Assembly (NCBI GenBank): GCA_963812475.1
Contig: CAWEVI010000036.1
Span: 178,969-242,968 of the forward strand
Length of the DNA: 64,000 nt
DNA from: JAMXLO01 sp963812475
Lineage (GTDB): Bacteria > Pseudomonadota > Alphaproteobacteria > Acetobacterales > Acetobacteraceae
Reading direction: 5' to 3'
Shown here piece by piece: positions 1-8,822 of the stretch. The notes beneath the pieces were generated by a model that did no database searches, was not told the origin of the DNA, and saw only the letters and a list, made by a program, of their open reading frames with translations. Made by a program: the position numbers and the translations under genes. Within the stretch, counting starts at the first letter, position 1. The number at the start of each line of letters is the position of its first letter.

Positions 1-498
1 GTGAAGCGCCTCGTTCGACGCCACCGCATCGGGCTTGCCTAGTGCGGCGGTGACGAATGGCGTCCACCCCCAGCCCGCCTGGCCCATGCGTGCCGCCAGT
101 CCCGCGGCGTCGCGGTTCAGCGCGATGTCGCGGCCAAGCGAAAGCCGGTGCAGCAATGCGGCCGCAATTTCCGGTAGCAGTGCCGCCTCGGCTTCCAGAC
201 CACCCGTCGGCGGTTCGAAATCCAGCATCAGAGCAAGGCCGCGCGGTGTCGGTGCGGCAGGACGGGCCGGTAAGGCGAAGGCATACAGTTCCAGCAGGTC
301 GAACACCGGCATGCCGCGGATGCCTAGCCTGCGGAGCGTCGCGGGTGCATGGACCAGCATTGGCGGGGGCAGGGCGCGCAGATGGACGGCTGCCTCGGCT
401 GCTGGAAGGACCAGCAGTTCGCCGTCGGCGGTGAAGATCGCGGCGCGGCCGTGCCCGGCGACAACGGCGGGCGCATCGGGTAGGGCAATTGGCGCCAT
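1..498 (-). CDS. DinG-like ATP-dependent helicase, N-terminal part (partial)
   Basis: The minus strand is open from an ATG at 498 to the window edge: 166 codons with no stop. The product starts MAPIALPDAPAVVAGHGRAA and is rich in Ala, Leu and Pro. From memory of related proteins it resembles the N-terminal exonuclease-like leader of DinG-family helicases in Acetobacteraceae. No helicase motif lies inside the visible part, so the identity is tentative; what is firm is a long, well-coded open frame that continues leftward. It is divergent from the small lipoprotein gene at 657, leaving about 160 bases as shared promoter space. Confidence 0.5.
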   Translation of the reverse strand, partial: MAPIALPDAPAVVAGHGRAAIFTADGELLVLPAAEAAVHLRALPPPMLVHAPATLRRLGIRGMPVFDLLELYAFALPARPAAPTPRGLALMLDFEPPTGGLEAEAALLPEIAAALLHRLSLGRDIALNRDAAGLAARMGQAGWGWTPFVTAALGKPDAVASNEALH

Positions 499-656
499 GG
501 ATTTCAGCTGGCAGAGGTCACGTCCAACTCCCTAGACGCAATCAGGCCGCCGTGCCATCGCTCATCGCACCGCAACCACGAGTAGGTGAGCGCAGGAATT
601 CTTGTCCGGCAATGGCGTCTGGTCTTAATCAAGGCATCGGAAAGGGGACGCGTCAT

Positions 657-827
657 ATGAGCAAGACCCTACGGAGCATTATCCTTGCGGCAGGCTGCGT
701 GCTGACCCTGGCGGGCTGCACAACGCCGAACTCAGCCGATGCCGGAGCGCAGAAGGCGCAGGCCGGATCGGTCTTCGTAAACCCTGTGGGTGGTGGCGGA
801 GGCGGAGGCGGCGGCGGCGGATACTGA
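657..827 (+). CDS. Small Gly-rich lipoprotein A
   Basis: This 56-aa product begins MSKTLRSIILAAGC and has a lipobox LAGC at residues 18-21, so C21 would be lipidated after signal peptidase II cleavage. The mature peptide is only 36 residues and ends in eleven glycines plus a terminal Tyr. The ATG at 657 follows a good ribosome-binding site (AAGGGGA); an upstream in-frame extension to 489 lacks one. A second, similarly built lipoprotein starts 4 bases after the stop, so the two form a tandem pair. Function is unknown. The poly-Gly tail suggests a flexible or surface-associated segment, which is inference. Confidence 0.75.
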   Translation: MSKTLRSIILAAGCVLTLAGCTTPNSADAGAQKAQAGSVFVNPVGGGGGGGGGGGY

Positions 828-831
828 GACG

Positions 832-1005
832 ATGCCCACCGCATTGCGGTCTGCTCTGCTCGCTCTGATGCTGGCATTCGCAGGTTGCGCCGCAGCAAAC
901 GGACCTGCACCGCAGAGCAGGACCGTTGTCATGCCGATGGGTGGCGACGGAGGCGCCGGCGGCGGCGGCAGTGGTGGCGGGGGCGGCGGCGGATCGGGGA
1001 TGTAA
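832..1005 (+). CDS. Small Gly-rich lipoprotein B
   Basis: This 57-aa product has a hydrophobic leader (ALLALMLAF) and a lipobox FAGC ending at C19. A short linker (QSRTVVMPM) leads into a Gly/Ser tail ending GSGM. The ATG at 832 lies 4 bases after the upstream stop, so translation is probably coupled. It shares architecture with its neighbour (leader, Cys, about 20 polar residues, Gly run) but little sequence identity outside the tail, consistent with an old duplication or convergent low-complexity tails. Function unknown. The gene ends about 80 bases before the LysRS start. Confidence 0.72.
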   Translation: MPTALRSALLALMLAFAGCAAANGPAPQSRTVVMPMGGDGGAGGGGSGGGGGGGSGM

Positions 1006-1086
1006 CGCCTGACGTGACCGAGACTTCACCCGGAAAATGATACGTCGCGATTGACCGGGCACCCGCCGGTTCCTAGCTTCCGCCGG

Positions 1087-2688
1087 ATGGCCGCAACAAT
1101 TCGCAACAGCGAGACGGTAACCCCTAAAATCTGGCCATTCGAGGAGGCGGCCAAGGTAGCCCGACGGCTCGCGGCGTCAGGCAAGGGACATGCGCTGTTC
1201 GAGACCGGCTACGGGCCGTCCGGATTGCCGCATATCGGCACGTTCGGCGAAGTGGCGCGCACCTCGTGGGTGCGTCACGCTTTCACCACTTTGACCGGGT
1301 TAAAATCGCGGCTGATCGCGTTCAGCGACGACATGGACGGGCTGCGAAAGGTGCCGGAGAACGTGCCCAACCGCGAACTGCTCACACCGCACCTCGGAAA
1401 ACCGCTGACCCGCATTCCCGACCCGTTCGGATCGCACGCAAGCTTTGGCGCGCACAACAACGCGCGGCTGCGTGCCTTCCTCGATTCATTCGGATTTGAC
1501 TATGAATTCGCCTCGTCCACCGACTACTATGCCGCCGGTCGGTTCGATGCCGCGCTGATCCGCGTGCTGGAGTGCTACGACGAAGTGATGGCGGTGATCC
1601 TGCCGACGCTCGGGCCCGACCGTCGCGCCACCTATGCGCCGATCCTGCCGATTCATCCGCGCACCGGGCGTGTCATGCAGGTGCCGATGGAAAGCCGCGA
1701 TCCTGTCGCGGGCACCGTCGTTTGGCGTGACCCGGACAGCGGCGAAGTGTTCGAGACCTCGGTCAGAGGCGGCGCCGCCAAGCTGCAATGGAAAGCCGAT
1801 TGGGCGATGCGCTGGTACGCCCTCGACGTCGATTACGAAATGTCAGGCAAGGACCTGATCGATTCTGTGCGGCTGTCGGCGCGCATCTGCCGCATTCTGG
1901 GCAACCCGCCGCCGGAAACGTTGACCTACGAGCTGTTTCTCGATGAGCACGCACAGAAGATCAGCAAGTCGAGGGGCAACGGCCTGTCGGTAGAGGAATG
2001 GTTGCGCTACGCCCCCCGGGAGAGCCTGTCGCAGTTCATGTTCAACGCACCGCAGCGTGCCAAGCGGTTGCATTTCGATGTGATCCCGCGGGCGGTGGAC
2101 GAGTATCTGGCCAATGCCGCGCGGCTCGGCGCGCAGCCTGCGGACGAGCAGCCGCTCAACCCGGCCTGGCACATTCACGCCGGGCGTCTGCCGAACCACG
2201 GCGGCAGTCCGGTGTCGTTCGGAATGCTGCTCAACCTTGCCTCGGTGGTGAATGCCGATACCCCGGCCATGCTGTGGGGCTTCATCCGGCGCTACAGTCC
2301 CGGCGCGACGCCCGAAACCATGCCCTATCTCGACAAGCTGGTGGATCACGCGATCGCCTATTACCGCGACTTCGTCCGTCCGCGGAAAAGCTACCGCCAT
2401 CCGACGGGCCTCGAGCGCGCCGCGCTGGCCGATCTCGCAGAGACGTTGAAGGGCATGGACCACGGCGCGGACGCCGAGGCGATCCAGACCATCGTCTATG
2501 AGGTGGGCAAGCGGCACAGCTTTCCCGAACTGCGCGCCTGGTTCGGCTGCCTGTACCAGGTGCTGCTGGGGCAGCAGGAAGGCCCGCGCTTCGGCGGCTT
2601 CATCGCCCTGTATGGCATCGACGAGACGGTTGCGCTGATCGAGTCCGCGCTGTCGCGCCCGGCGGACGCAGCCTTGACGCGATGCTGA
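1087..2688 (+). CDS. lysK: Lysine--tRNA ligase, class I
   Basis: Charges tRNA-Lys with lysine in the cytoplasm. This is the class I (Rossmann-fold) form used by many alphaproteobacteria and archaea instead of the class II LysS. The HIGH-type motif is HIGT at residues 49-52 and the KMSKS-type motif is KISKS at about 291-295, followed by RGNG. The ATG at 1087 gives 533 aa, normal for the family; a TTG at 1051 would add 12 unconserved residues. The 3' end overlaps the next gene by 7 bases, coupling the synthetase to an MprF-like membrane protein, a class of protein that in its full form consumes Lys-tRNA. Confidence 0.93.
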   Translation: MAATIRNSETVTPKIWPFEEAAKVARRLAASGKGHALFETGYGPSGLPHIGTFGEVARTSWVRHAFTTLTGLKSRLIAFSDDMDGLRKVPENVPNRELLTPHLGKPLTRIPDPFGSHASFGAHNNARLRAFLDSFGFDYEFASSTDYYAAGRFDAALIRVLECYDEVMAVILPTLGPDRRATYAPILPIHPRTGRVMQVPMESRDPVAGTVVWRDPDSGEVFETSVRGGAAKLQWKADWAMRWYALDVDYEMSGKDLIDSVRLSARICRILGNPPPETLTYELFLDEHAQKISKSRGNGLSVEEWLRYAPRESLSQFMFNAPQRAKRLHFDVIPRAVDEYLANAARLGAQPADEQPLNPAWHIHAGRLPNHGGSPVSFGMLLNLASVVNADTPAMLWGFIRRYSPGATPETMPYLDKLVDHAIAYYRDFVRPRKSYRHPTGLERAALADLAETLKGMDHGADAEAIQTIVYEVGKRHSFPELRAWFGCLYQVLLGQQEGPRFGGFIALYGIDETVALIESALSRPADAALTRC

Positions 2689-4733
2689 ACCAGCGCACAC
2701 GCGGCATCCTGAAAACCTGTCTGCGCAACCTGCCGGCGGTGCTGGGCGTGCTGTTGCTGATCGGCGCGCTGTATGTCGTGCAGAGGGAATTCCGCCATCT
2801 GCGGCTACGCGACATCGAGGCCGCGCTGAGCGCCATCCCGGCGCACGCGTTGGTGATTTCGTTCGTATGGACGGTGCTCTCCTATGGCGTTCTGACGCTC
2901 TACGACCGGCTGGGCACCATCTACGCCGGGCACAAGGTTTCCTACGGACGGGTCGCCTTCGCCTCGTTCTGTGCCTACGCGTTGTCGCACAATCTCGGAT
3001 TTGCCGCCGTGTCGGGCGCGGCGGTGCGCTACCGGCTGTATGCGCATTGGGGACTGACGCCGATCCAGATCGCCAAGACGGTGGCGTTCTGCAGTCTCAC
3101 CTTCGGTCTGGGCGGCATGGTGCTGGGCGGCGCAATACTGTTCATCGAACCCACCGCGGTGCCGTTCTTCGGCGAGCACGTGCCGGCGGCCGCGCTCTAC
3201 GCGGTCGGCGCGATGTTGTGGGCGATCGTGATCGGCTACGTCACGTTGTCGCGCATTCTCGGCACCGTGCGCCTCTTCGGCCACGAGATCAGCCTGCCCG
3301 GTTGGCGGATGGCCATCGTGCAGGTGGTACTGGCAACCGTCGATGTCGCGATCACCGCCTCGATCTTCTACGCTCTGCTGCCCACGTCGCCGCATCTGAC
3401 GTGGCCGATCTTTCTGGGCGTCTATGTGGCCGCCTACACCGCGGGGCTCGCAGCCAATCTGCCCGGCGGGATCGGCGTGTTCGACACTGCCATCCTGCTG
3501 GGACTGGAGCCCTACATCAGCGCGCCGCACATCGTCGGCGCGATCGTGGTGTTCCGGCTATATTATTACATAATCCCGTTGTTCCTTGCCGGTTTCCTGT
3601 TCACCGGCAACGAGATCCTGCTCCGCGGCGGCGTCATGTTGCGACGGGTGGAGCGGCTCAGCGCGATGCAGGCGTTGGCGCGCTGGAGTGAGCCGGACTT
3701 CGCCGTGGCCAGTGCGACCGGCCTGGTCGCCCTCGGCGGCGTCATGTTGCTGTGCCTCGGGATTCTGGCCCCGCAGCCGGACTTTTCCTGGATCGACCCG
3801 GATTTCGCCGAAATTGCAAATCAGGCGGGCCAGTTCGTTCCGTCGCTGATCGGTGCCGGCCTGATCGTGCTGGCGATCGGCCTGTCGCACCGGGTTAACC
3901 TGGCCTGGGGCGCCACGATCCTGCTGCTTGTCGTGGGTGCGGCCTTCACCGCCACCCAGGGCGAACGACTGTGGATCGCCGCGGTGCTGGTGGTGATCGT
4001 CATGCTGGTTGCGCCGCTGCGCAGCTGCTTCTACCGCCACGCCAACCTGCTCAGCGGACCACTCCAGCCGTCCACTGCGGTTTCCCTGTTTGCCCTGGTG
4101 ATCTGTATTCTCGCGCTGGCCGCTACCCGCCCGCGCGTGCACCTGCTGGCGAACAACGCCTGGTGGGCGGTGGTGATGTCGCGCGAATTGCCGGATTCGC
4201 TGCGCCTGACTGTGGCGCTGGCTGTGGCGCTGGCGTTGATTGCGATCTGGCGGCTGTTGCGCCCCGGCAAGGTCCGATGGCTGGCCTGGGATGCGGCGGC
4301 GAGGCAGCGCCTGGCCCTGCTGGGCGGCATCATACCGCCGGCGCGGGCTGACGGCCTTGTGCTGGGTGAGGCCGAGCGTGCCGGCATTCCGTTCCGACGC
4401 TGCGGGCGGGTGCTGCTCGGTCTCGGCGACCCGACGGGCGCGGAAAGCGATCGGGTGTCGGTCATCTGGCGCCTGCGCGATCTCGCACAACAGGAAGGGC
4501 TGGCCCCGGCGTTCTGGCGTGCCGGGCCCGGTCTGCTGAAGGTTTACGGCGATCTGGGGCTGACCGCGTTGGCGCTCGGTCCGGACGGGCTGCCGCTGCC
4601 GGAATCGCCGGACGAGACGCCGGAGGCGCGGCAGTATCTGGTCTGCCTTGCCGAGCGCGATTTGTCGGCCTTGCTGCCGATGTTGCCGCAGTTGGCGAAC
4701 AACCTGGAGATCACGGTGCCGGTGGCGGCGTAG
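2682..4733 (+). CDS. MprF-like membrane protein with short C-terminal domain
   Basis: This 683-aa protein is polytopic. Residues about 15-330 match the UPF0104/LPG-synthase transmembrane (flippase) domain, and about 340-530 hold further helices. Residues about 545-683 resemble only the first part of the cytosolic synthase domain of MprF, including GLGDPTG and a segment ending in KVYGDLGLTALALG. Full MprF proteins are about 840-870 aa with a roughly 300-residue GNAT-like catalytic module; here about half is missing. It may be a flippase, an aminoacyl-phosphatidylglycerol synthase of reduced form, or an inactive relative. The start codon overlaps the LysRS stop, which supports a link to Lys-tRNA. 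Confidence 0.8.
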   Translation: MLNQRTRGILKTCLRNLPAVLGVLLLIGALYVVQREFRHLRLRDIEAALSAIPAHALVISFVWTVLSYGVLTLYDRLGTIYAGHKVSYGRVAFASFCAYALSHNLGFAAVSGAAVRYRLYAHWGLTPIQIAKTVAFCSLTFGLGGMVLGGAILFIEPTAVPFFGEHVPAAALYAVGAMLWAIVIGYVTLSRILGTVRLFGHEISLPGWRMAIVQVVLATVDVAITASIFYALLPTSPHLTWPIFLGVYVAAYTAGLAANLPGGIGVFDTAILLGLEPYISAPHIVGAIVVFRLYYYIIPLFLAGFLFTGNEILLRGGVMLRRVERLSAMQALARWSEPDFAVASATGLVALGGVMLLCLGILAPQPDFSWIDPDFAEIANQAGQFVPSLIGAGLIVLAIGLSHRVNLAWGATILLLVVGAAFTATQGERLWIAAVLVVIVMLVAPLRSCFYRHANLLSGPLQPSTAVSLFALVICILALAATRPRVHLLANNAWWAVVMSRELPDSLRLTVALAVALALIAIWRLLRPGKVRWLAWDAAARQRLALLGGIIPPARADGLVLGEAERAGIPFRRCGRVLLGLGDPTGAESDRVSVIWRLRDLAQQEGLAPAFWRAGPGLLKVYGDLGLTALALGPDGLPLPESPDETPEARQYLVCLAERDLSALLPMLPQLANNLEITVPVAA

Positions 4734-4814
4734 GGCGCGTCTCGATTGGCATGCCAACCGGCCGAAATCGACGACCTTTCACCACCGGTTGATTCTCACT
4801 GGCGCCGCGACAGA

Positions 4815-4835
4815 TGGCCGGGTCAAGCCCGGCCA
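4815..4835. repeat. Intergenic palindrome, family A
   Basis: A perfect 8-bp inverted repeat, TGGCCGGG / CCCGGCCA with loop TCAAG, lies between the MprF-like and rmuC genes. Related elements occur at 13221, 40742, 41923 and 47709. It may act as a weak terminator after the MprF-like gene. Confidence 0.7.
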
Positions 4836-4918
4836 CGACGGTGAAGACTGCGCTATGCTAGGCCGTCCTGCGATTCGTGTGGTTGCGCACAATCCGTCAA
4901 ACGCTCCGAGGTGCCTCG

Positions 4919-6100
4919 ATGCCGGCCGACCTGTTCGCTGCCTTCGCAGCACTATCTGCGGTCGTCGCCATCGCCGCACTAATCGTCGTGCTTCGCCAGG
5001 CCGCCATGCTGCACCGTCTGCGCCTGCTGGCCGAGCAGGGGCTCGCCGGAACGCGTGCCGAGGCGGAGACCACGCGCGCGGCACTCTCGCGCGAACAGGG
5101 TCAGCAGCGCCAGGAGATCGGCGGACATTTCGAGGGCATTCGGGCGATGCTGGAAAGCAAGCTCCGGGAAATGCGCGACGGCAACGAGGCGAAGCTCGCG
5201 GAAATCCAGAAGACCGTGAACGAGCAGCTTCACGCCGCGGTCGAGAAGCAGATGAACGAAAGCTTCAACCGCGTGATCGACCAGTTTGCGGCGGTGCAGA
5301 AGGCGATGGGCGACGTGCAGGCGGTCACTGCGCAGATTGGCGACATCAAGCGGCTGTTCTCGAATGTAAAAACGCGCGGCGGGTGGGGCGAGACACAGGT
5401 GCGGGCGATGTTGGACGACATCCTGCCGCCCGGCGAATACCTGACCAACTGCAAGGTGCGGCCCGACAGCAACGACGTTGTCGAATTCGCCGTGCGCATG
5501 CCGATGAAGGGCGAGGACCGGCCGCTGCTGCCGATCGATGCCAAATTCCCGGTGGAGGATTATGAAAGGCTGCTGGCGGCCTCGGACATCGGCGATGCCG
5601 ATGCTGAACGCAGCGCAACCCGCATGCTGGAACGGCGTGTGCGCGACGAGGCGAAGAAGATCGCGTCGAAGTACATTAATCCGCCGGTCACGGTTGAATT
5701 TGCCGTGCTCTATCTGCCGACCGACGCGCTCTATGCCGAAGTGGCGCGCATTCCCGGACTGGTGGACGACATCGGCCGCGAATGCCGTGTGCTGGTGATG
5801 GGCCCCAGTTTGTTTCCGGCGCTGCTGCGCACGATCCATCTGGGGTTCGTCACGCTGGCGCTGGAGCAGAAGGCGGATCAGATCCGCGACCTGCTGGGTG
5901 CCACGCGCACCGAGATGCTGAGGATGGACGACGTGCTCGAGCGACTTGCCAAGCAGGCGGGCACGTTCAGCAACACGATCGAGTTGGCGCGCCGTCGCAC
6001 GCGCGCGGTGGGGCGCAGGCTCCGCGGCGTCGAGGCAATCGAGGCCGTGCGTGCCGAGCACCTGCTGGAACTGGAGCCGGACGCGCTGGCGGACGAATGA
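4919..6100 (+). CDS. rmuC: DNA recombination protein RmuC
   Basis: This 393-aa protein has one N-terminal membrane helix (residues about 7-26, ALSAVVAIAALIVVL), a coiled coil to about 125, and the RmuC domain to the end. The signature segment FSNVKTRGGWGE and the later PIDAKFPVEDYERLLAA are clear. Members are thought to limit DNA inversions and large rearrangements at the membrane; the predicted fold is nuclease-like. The start at 4919 places the membrane helix correctly, and an in-frame extension to 4877 is not family-like. It appears monocistronic. Confidence 0.9.
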   Translation: MPADLFAAFAALSAVVAIAALIVVLRQAAMLHRLRLLAEQGLAGTRAEAETTRAALSREQGQQRQEIGGHFEGIRAMLESKLREMRDGNEAKLAEIQKTVNEQLHAAVEKQMNESFNRVIDQFAAVQKAMGDVQAVTAQIGDIKRLFSNVKTRGGWGETQVRAMLDDILPPGEYLTNCKVRPDSNDVVEFAVRMPMKGEDRPLLPIDAKFPVEDYERLLAASDIGDADAERSATRMLERRVRDEAKKIASKYINPPVTVEFAVLYLPTDALYAEVARIPGLVDDIGRECRVLVMGPSLFPALLRTIHLGFVTLALEQKADQIRDLLGATRTEMLRMDDVLERLAKQAGTFSNTIELARRRTRAVGRRLRGVEAIEAVRAEHLLELEPDALADE

Positions 6101-6126
6101 TGCGTCACGTCGCATCCACCCTTTGA

Positions 6127-6147
6127 TCCCCGATCAGATTCCGGGGA
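6127..6147. repeat. Intergenic palindrome, family B
   Basis: A short inverted repeat, TCCCCG / CGGGGA, lies 27 bases after rmuC. Its arms match the elements near 18060 and 36614. It could serve as the rmuC terminator. Confidence 0.45.
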
Positions 6148-6228
6148 CAGCCATGACGTGAGAACCCAATGGTGGCAAAAGGCCATCTGCCTTGATCGCT
6201 GGCAGCAGAGTGCAAGGGAAACACTGCA

Positions 6229-6864
6229 ATGGATGATCACATCACGCTCTACGGCAGCTTCACGTCGAGTTCCAGCTATAAGCCGATGCTCTATCTGGCA
6301 CTGGCGCGTGTCGCATTTTCATTCCGCACGGTGAACCTGAAGAAAGGCGTGCAGAACCAGCCGGAGTATCTGGCGGTCAATCGCTACGGCAAGGTGCCGG
6401 CGCTGCGCCATCGCGGCCTCACCATTGTTCAGTCGAACGTGATACTCGACTATCTGGCGCGGACGACGGGACATTTCGAACCCGCGACCGAGCAGGATCG
6501 GTGGCGGGCGAGGGAGTGGCTGTCGTGGGAGGCGGACGCCATCACCAATGTTGCCAAGGTGCGTCACTATAGCCGCTTCCGCACGGTGGATCCTGCGGTC
6601 ATGGCATATTTCCGCCCGCCCGCGGAGGACGCGTTGAGCTTCATCGATCAGACGCTCGCCGGCCGGCAGTGGCTGGTCGGTGAGACCTGCTCGATTGCCG
6701 ACATCGGCTGCTGGGGCCGTATGGTGTTCATGGCAGAGGGCGGCTTCGACATCGCGACCTGGCCGAATCTGCTGGCGTGGTCGGAGCGGCTCAAGGCGAT
6801 GCCCGGCTTTGCCCTGCCCTATGACCTGATCCCGAGCAAGGACCGGGAGATGGAGCCGGCCTGA
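6229..6864 (+). CDS. Glutathione S-transferase family protein
   Basis: This 211-aa soluble protein has the two-domain GST layout. A thioredoxin-like N-domain (residues 1-80) contains YGKVPALRHRG with the conserved cis-Pro and QSNVILDYLA with the glutathione-gamma-Glu binding Ser. A helical C-domain carries the N-capping motif SIADIGCWG. Probably a cytosolic glutathione-dependent enzyme for detoxification or for a catabolic step; the substrate cannot be told from sequence. It stands alone on the plus strand, with the convergent MFS gene ending 20 bases downstream. Confidence 0.88.
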   Translation: MDDHITLYGSFTSSSSYKPMLYLALARVAFSFRTVNLKKGVQNQPEYLAVNRYGKVPALRHRGLTIVQSNVILDYLARTTGHFEPATEQDRWRAREWLSWEADAITNVAKVRHYSRFRTVDPAVMAYFRPPAEDALSFIDQTLAGRQWLVGETCSIADIGCWGRMVFMAEGGFDIATWPNLLAWSERLKAMPGFALPYDLIPSKDREMEPA

Positions 6865-6883
6865 GCCTGAGCCACCCGGTTCA

Positions 6884-8095
6884 CTATTCCTGGTTCGCGG
6901 TTTCCTGCATTCCGATGGCAAAGACGATCAGCGCGACCGCGGCGATTGCCCCCAGGGTCAGGAACGTGACGGTGTAGCCGTAGCGATCGACGACCACGCC
7001 CGCGGCCAGACCGCTCAGTGACGCGCCGATCCCTTGGACGGTGGCGATCGCGCCCTGTGCCAGATTGTAACGTCCGGTGCCTCGCATGATGTCGGCGATC
7101 ACAAGCGGCGTGAGAGCACCGAAGATGCCTGCGCCGATGCCGTCGAGCACCTGCACGCCAATCAGCCAGAAGCTGTTATCCGAAAAGGTGTACAGCATCG
7201 CGCGGATCGGCAGGACGGCGAACCCGATCAGGAATAACGGCTTGCGTCCCCAGGTGTCGGCCGTGCGTCCCACCAGCAGCGCGATCGGCAGCATCACCAT
7301 CTGCGCGGCGATGATGCAGGCCGACATCATGGCCGTTGCTTCCTTGGGATAGGCGGCTGCCAGCTTCTGTCCGACCAGCGGCAGCAACGCCGCATTGGCG
7401 AGATGGAACAGCATCACGCACATGCCGAATATCAGCAGCGGTCGGGTCTGGAACAGGATGCTGTAGCCAGCGGCACCGGCCGGTGTTCCGGCCGCGTCCG
7501 GTGCGCCATTCAAATCTCGCGCCCGATCATTGTCGATGGCGGCGGCCGGGATCGACAGCACTGCCACGGCCGCGAGCACGGCGAACACAGGCACCAGAAG
7601 AAATACGGCGCGCTGGGAGTACGCATAGCCGACCGCGCCCGCGGCCAGGGCAATGGCGACGTTGCCCGCGTGGTCGAAGGCGGAGTTTCGTCCCATGCGG
7701 CGGGCCAGCTGGTTCCGCGCGTAGAGGCCCAGGGTCAACGCGGCGACCGCGGGACCGAAGACGTCACCGGCGATTGCCATCAGGCTGTTGGCGATTGCGA
7801 CCGGCCAGAAGCTCGGAACGGCGAAGATGACCGTGGCGCCGAGGGCCAGCACGACAAGTGCCGCGACAATCACCTCGCGCTTGGCGTGGGTCGCATCGAT
7901 TGCGGCACCGATCGGCGTTTGCACCGACAGGCCGAGCAGACCGCTCACGGTCGTCACCAGGCCGACCTCGGATTGGCTCCAGTGCTGTTGGGTGACAAGG
8001 AACACGTTGAGATAAGGCCCGAGCGCACCCCGGACATCGGACAGCAGGAAGTTGATCGCGTCCAGCGAATGGGCTTTGGGCGTCAGCCCACGCAT
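6884..8095 (-). CDS. MFS transporter
   Basis: About 403 aa with 12 predicted membrane helices. The loop 2-3 region has the major-facilitator pattern (IGAAIDATHAKREV), and a related motif appears in the second half (GRTADTWGRKPLF). The internal symmetry fits a secondary carrier of the drug/metabolite type. Substrate unknown. I chose the ATG at 8095 over a TTG six codons upstream. The gene is divergent from the DsbA-like gene, with only 39 bases between start codons, so promoters must overlap. Confidence 0.85.
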   Translation of the reverse strand: MRGLTPKAHSLDAINFLLSDVRGALGPYLNVFLVTQQHWSQSEVGLVTTVSGLLGLSVQTPIGAAIDATHAKREVIVAALVVLALGATVIFAVPSFWPVAIANSLMAIAGDVFGPAVAALTLGLYARNQLARRMGRNSAFDHAGNVAIALAAGAVGYAYSQRAVFLLVPVFAVLAAVAVLSIPAAAIDNDRARDLNGAPDAAGTPAGAAGYSILFQTRPLLIFGMCVMLFHLANAALLPLVGQKLAAAYPKEATAMMSACIIAAQMVMLPIALLVGRTADTWGRKPLFLIGFAVLPIRAMLYTFSDNSFWLIGVQVLDGIGAGIFGALTPLVIADIMRGTGRYNLAQGAIATVQGIGASLSGLAAGVVVDRYGYTVTFLTLGAIAAVALIVFAIGMQETANQE

Positions 8096-8134
8096 TGCAT
8101 GCTCTGCGTACAATGCGATATCCCGGACTGCGCC

Positions 8135-8758
8135 ATGTCAGAGTCTTCTCGCGTCATCGTCTACACCGACTACAAGAGCCCCTATGCCTTTCTGGCGAAG
8201 GATCTCGCCTATGGGCTCGAACGTGACCTGCGGGTCCGGGTGGAATGGCGGCCCTATCTGCTGGACCTGGCGAGCCGTTACGGTTCCGCGCGCGTCGATG
8301 CGAACGGCCGGGTCCTGGAGGAAAATCGGGATCCGCATCAGTGGCGTCGTGTACGCTACAGTTACATGGACTGCCGCCGTCAGGCGCGCAAACGCGGGCT
8401 GGTGATTCGTGGCACGCAGAAGATCTGGGACTCGACATTGGCTTTGGCCGGCATGCTGTGCGCGCAGCGCGCCGCCGATCCGGTGTTCCGCCGCTACCAC
8501 GACATGGTGTTCGAGCGCTTTTGGCAGCGTGCGCTGGACATCGAGGACATGGCTGTGATTGCTGCCGTGCTGACCGAGGCGGGCGCGGATGGGGCTGGAT
8601 TCCCTGCTGCGGCGCGGGCGCGGTGCGACGAAGTGGCAGAGATCAGCCGGGCCGCGGAGGCGCTCGGCGTTTTCGGGGTGCCGACCTTTGTCGTGGATGG
8701 CGAACTGTTCTGGGGAAGCGAACATCTTCCCGACATCCGCGCGATACTGGCGGTATGA
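8135..8758 (+). CDS. DsbA-family protein, 2-hydroxychromene-2-carboxylate isomerase-like
   Basis: This 207-aa protein has a thioredoxin/kappa-GST fold. The N-terminal motif YTDYKSPYAFLAK has Ser where DsbA has the first active-site Cys, as in HCCA isomerases, so disulfide exchange is unlikely. FGVPTFVVDGELFWGSEHL near the C-terminus is the cis-Pro region and the usual family ending. Such enzymes isomerise ring-cleavage products in aromatic degradation using glutathione, but no aromatic dioxygenase lies nearby. The start at 8135 is internal to a longer open frame whose upstream part is antisense to the MFS gene. Confidence 0.85.
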   Translation: MSESSRVIVYTDYKSPYAFLAKDLAYGLERDLRVRVEWRPYLLDLASRYGSARVDANGRVLEENRDPHQWRRVRYSYMDCRRQARKRGLVIRGTQKIWDSTLALAGMLCAQRAADPVFRRYHDMVFERFWQRALDIEDMAVIAAVLTEAGADGAGFPAAARARCDEVAEISRAAEALGVFGVPTFVVDGELFWGSEHLPDIRAILAV

Positions 8759-8822
8759 CGGCCGGAACGGGGGCACGATCGGTCATCGGATCAAACCGAA
8801 TCGCGCCCCCCGCCGCCGATTG

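Noticed and set aside
653..910. Minus-strand frame with eleven prolines
   Set aside because: It is the reverse complement of the poly-Gly codons of the small lipoprotein; the plus-strand gene explains it.
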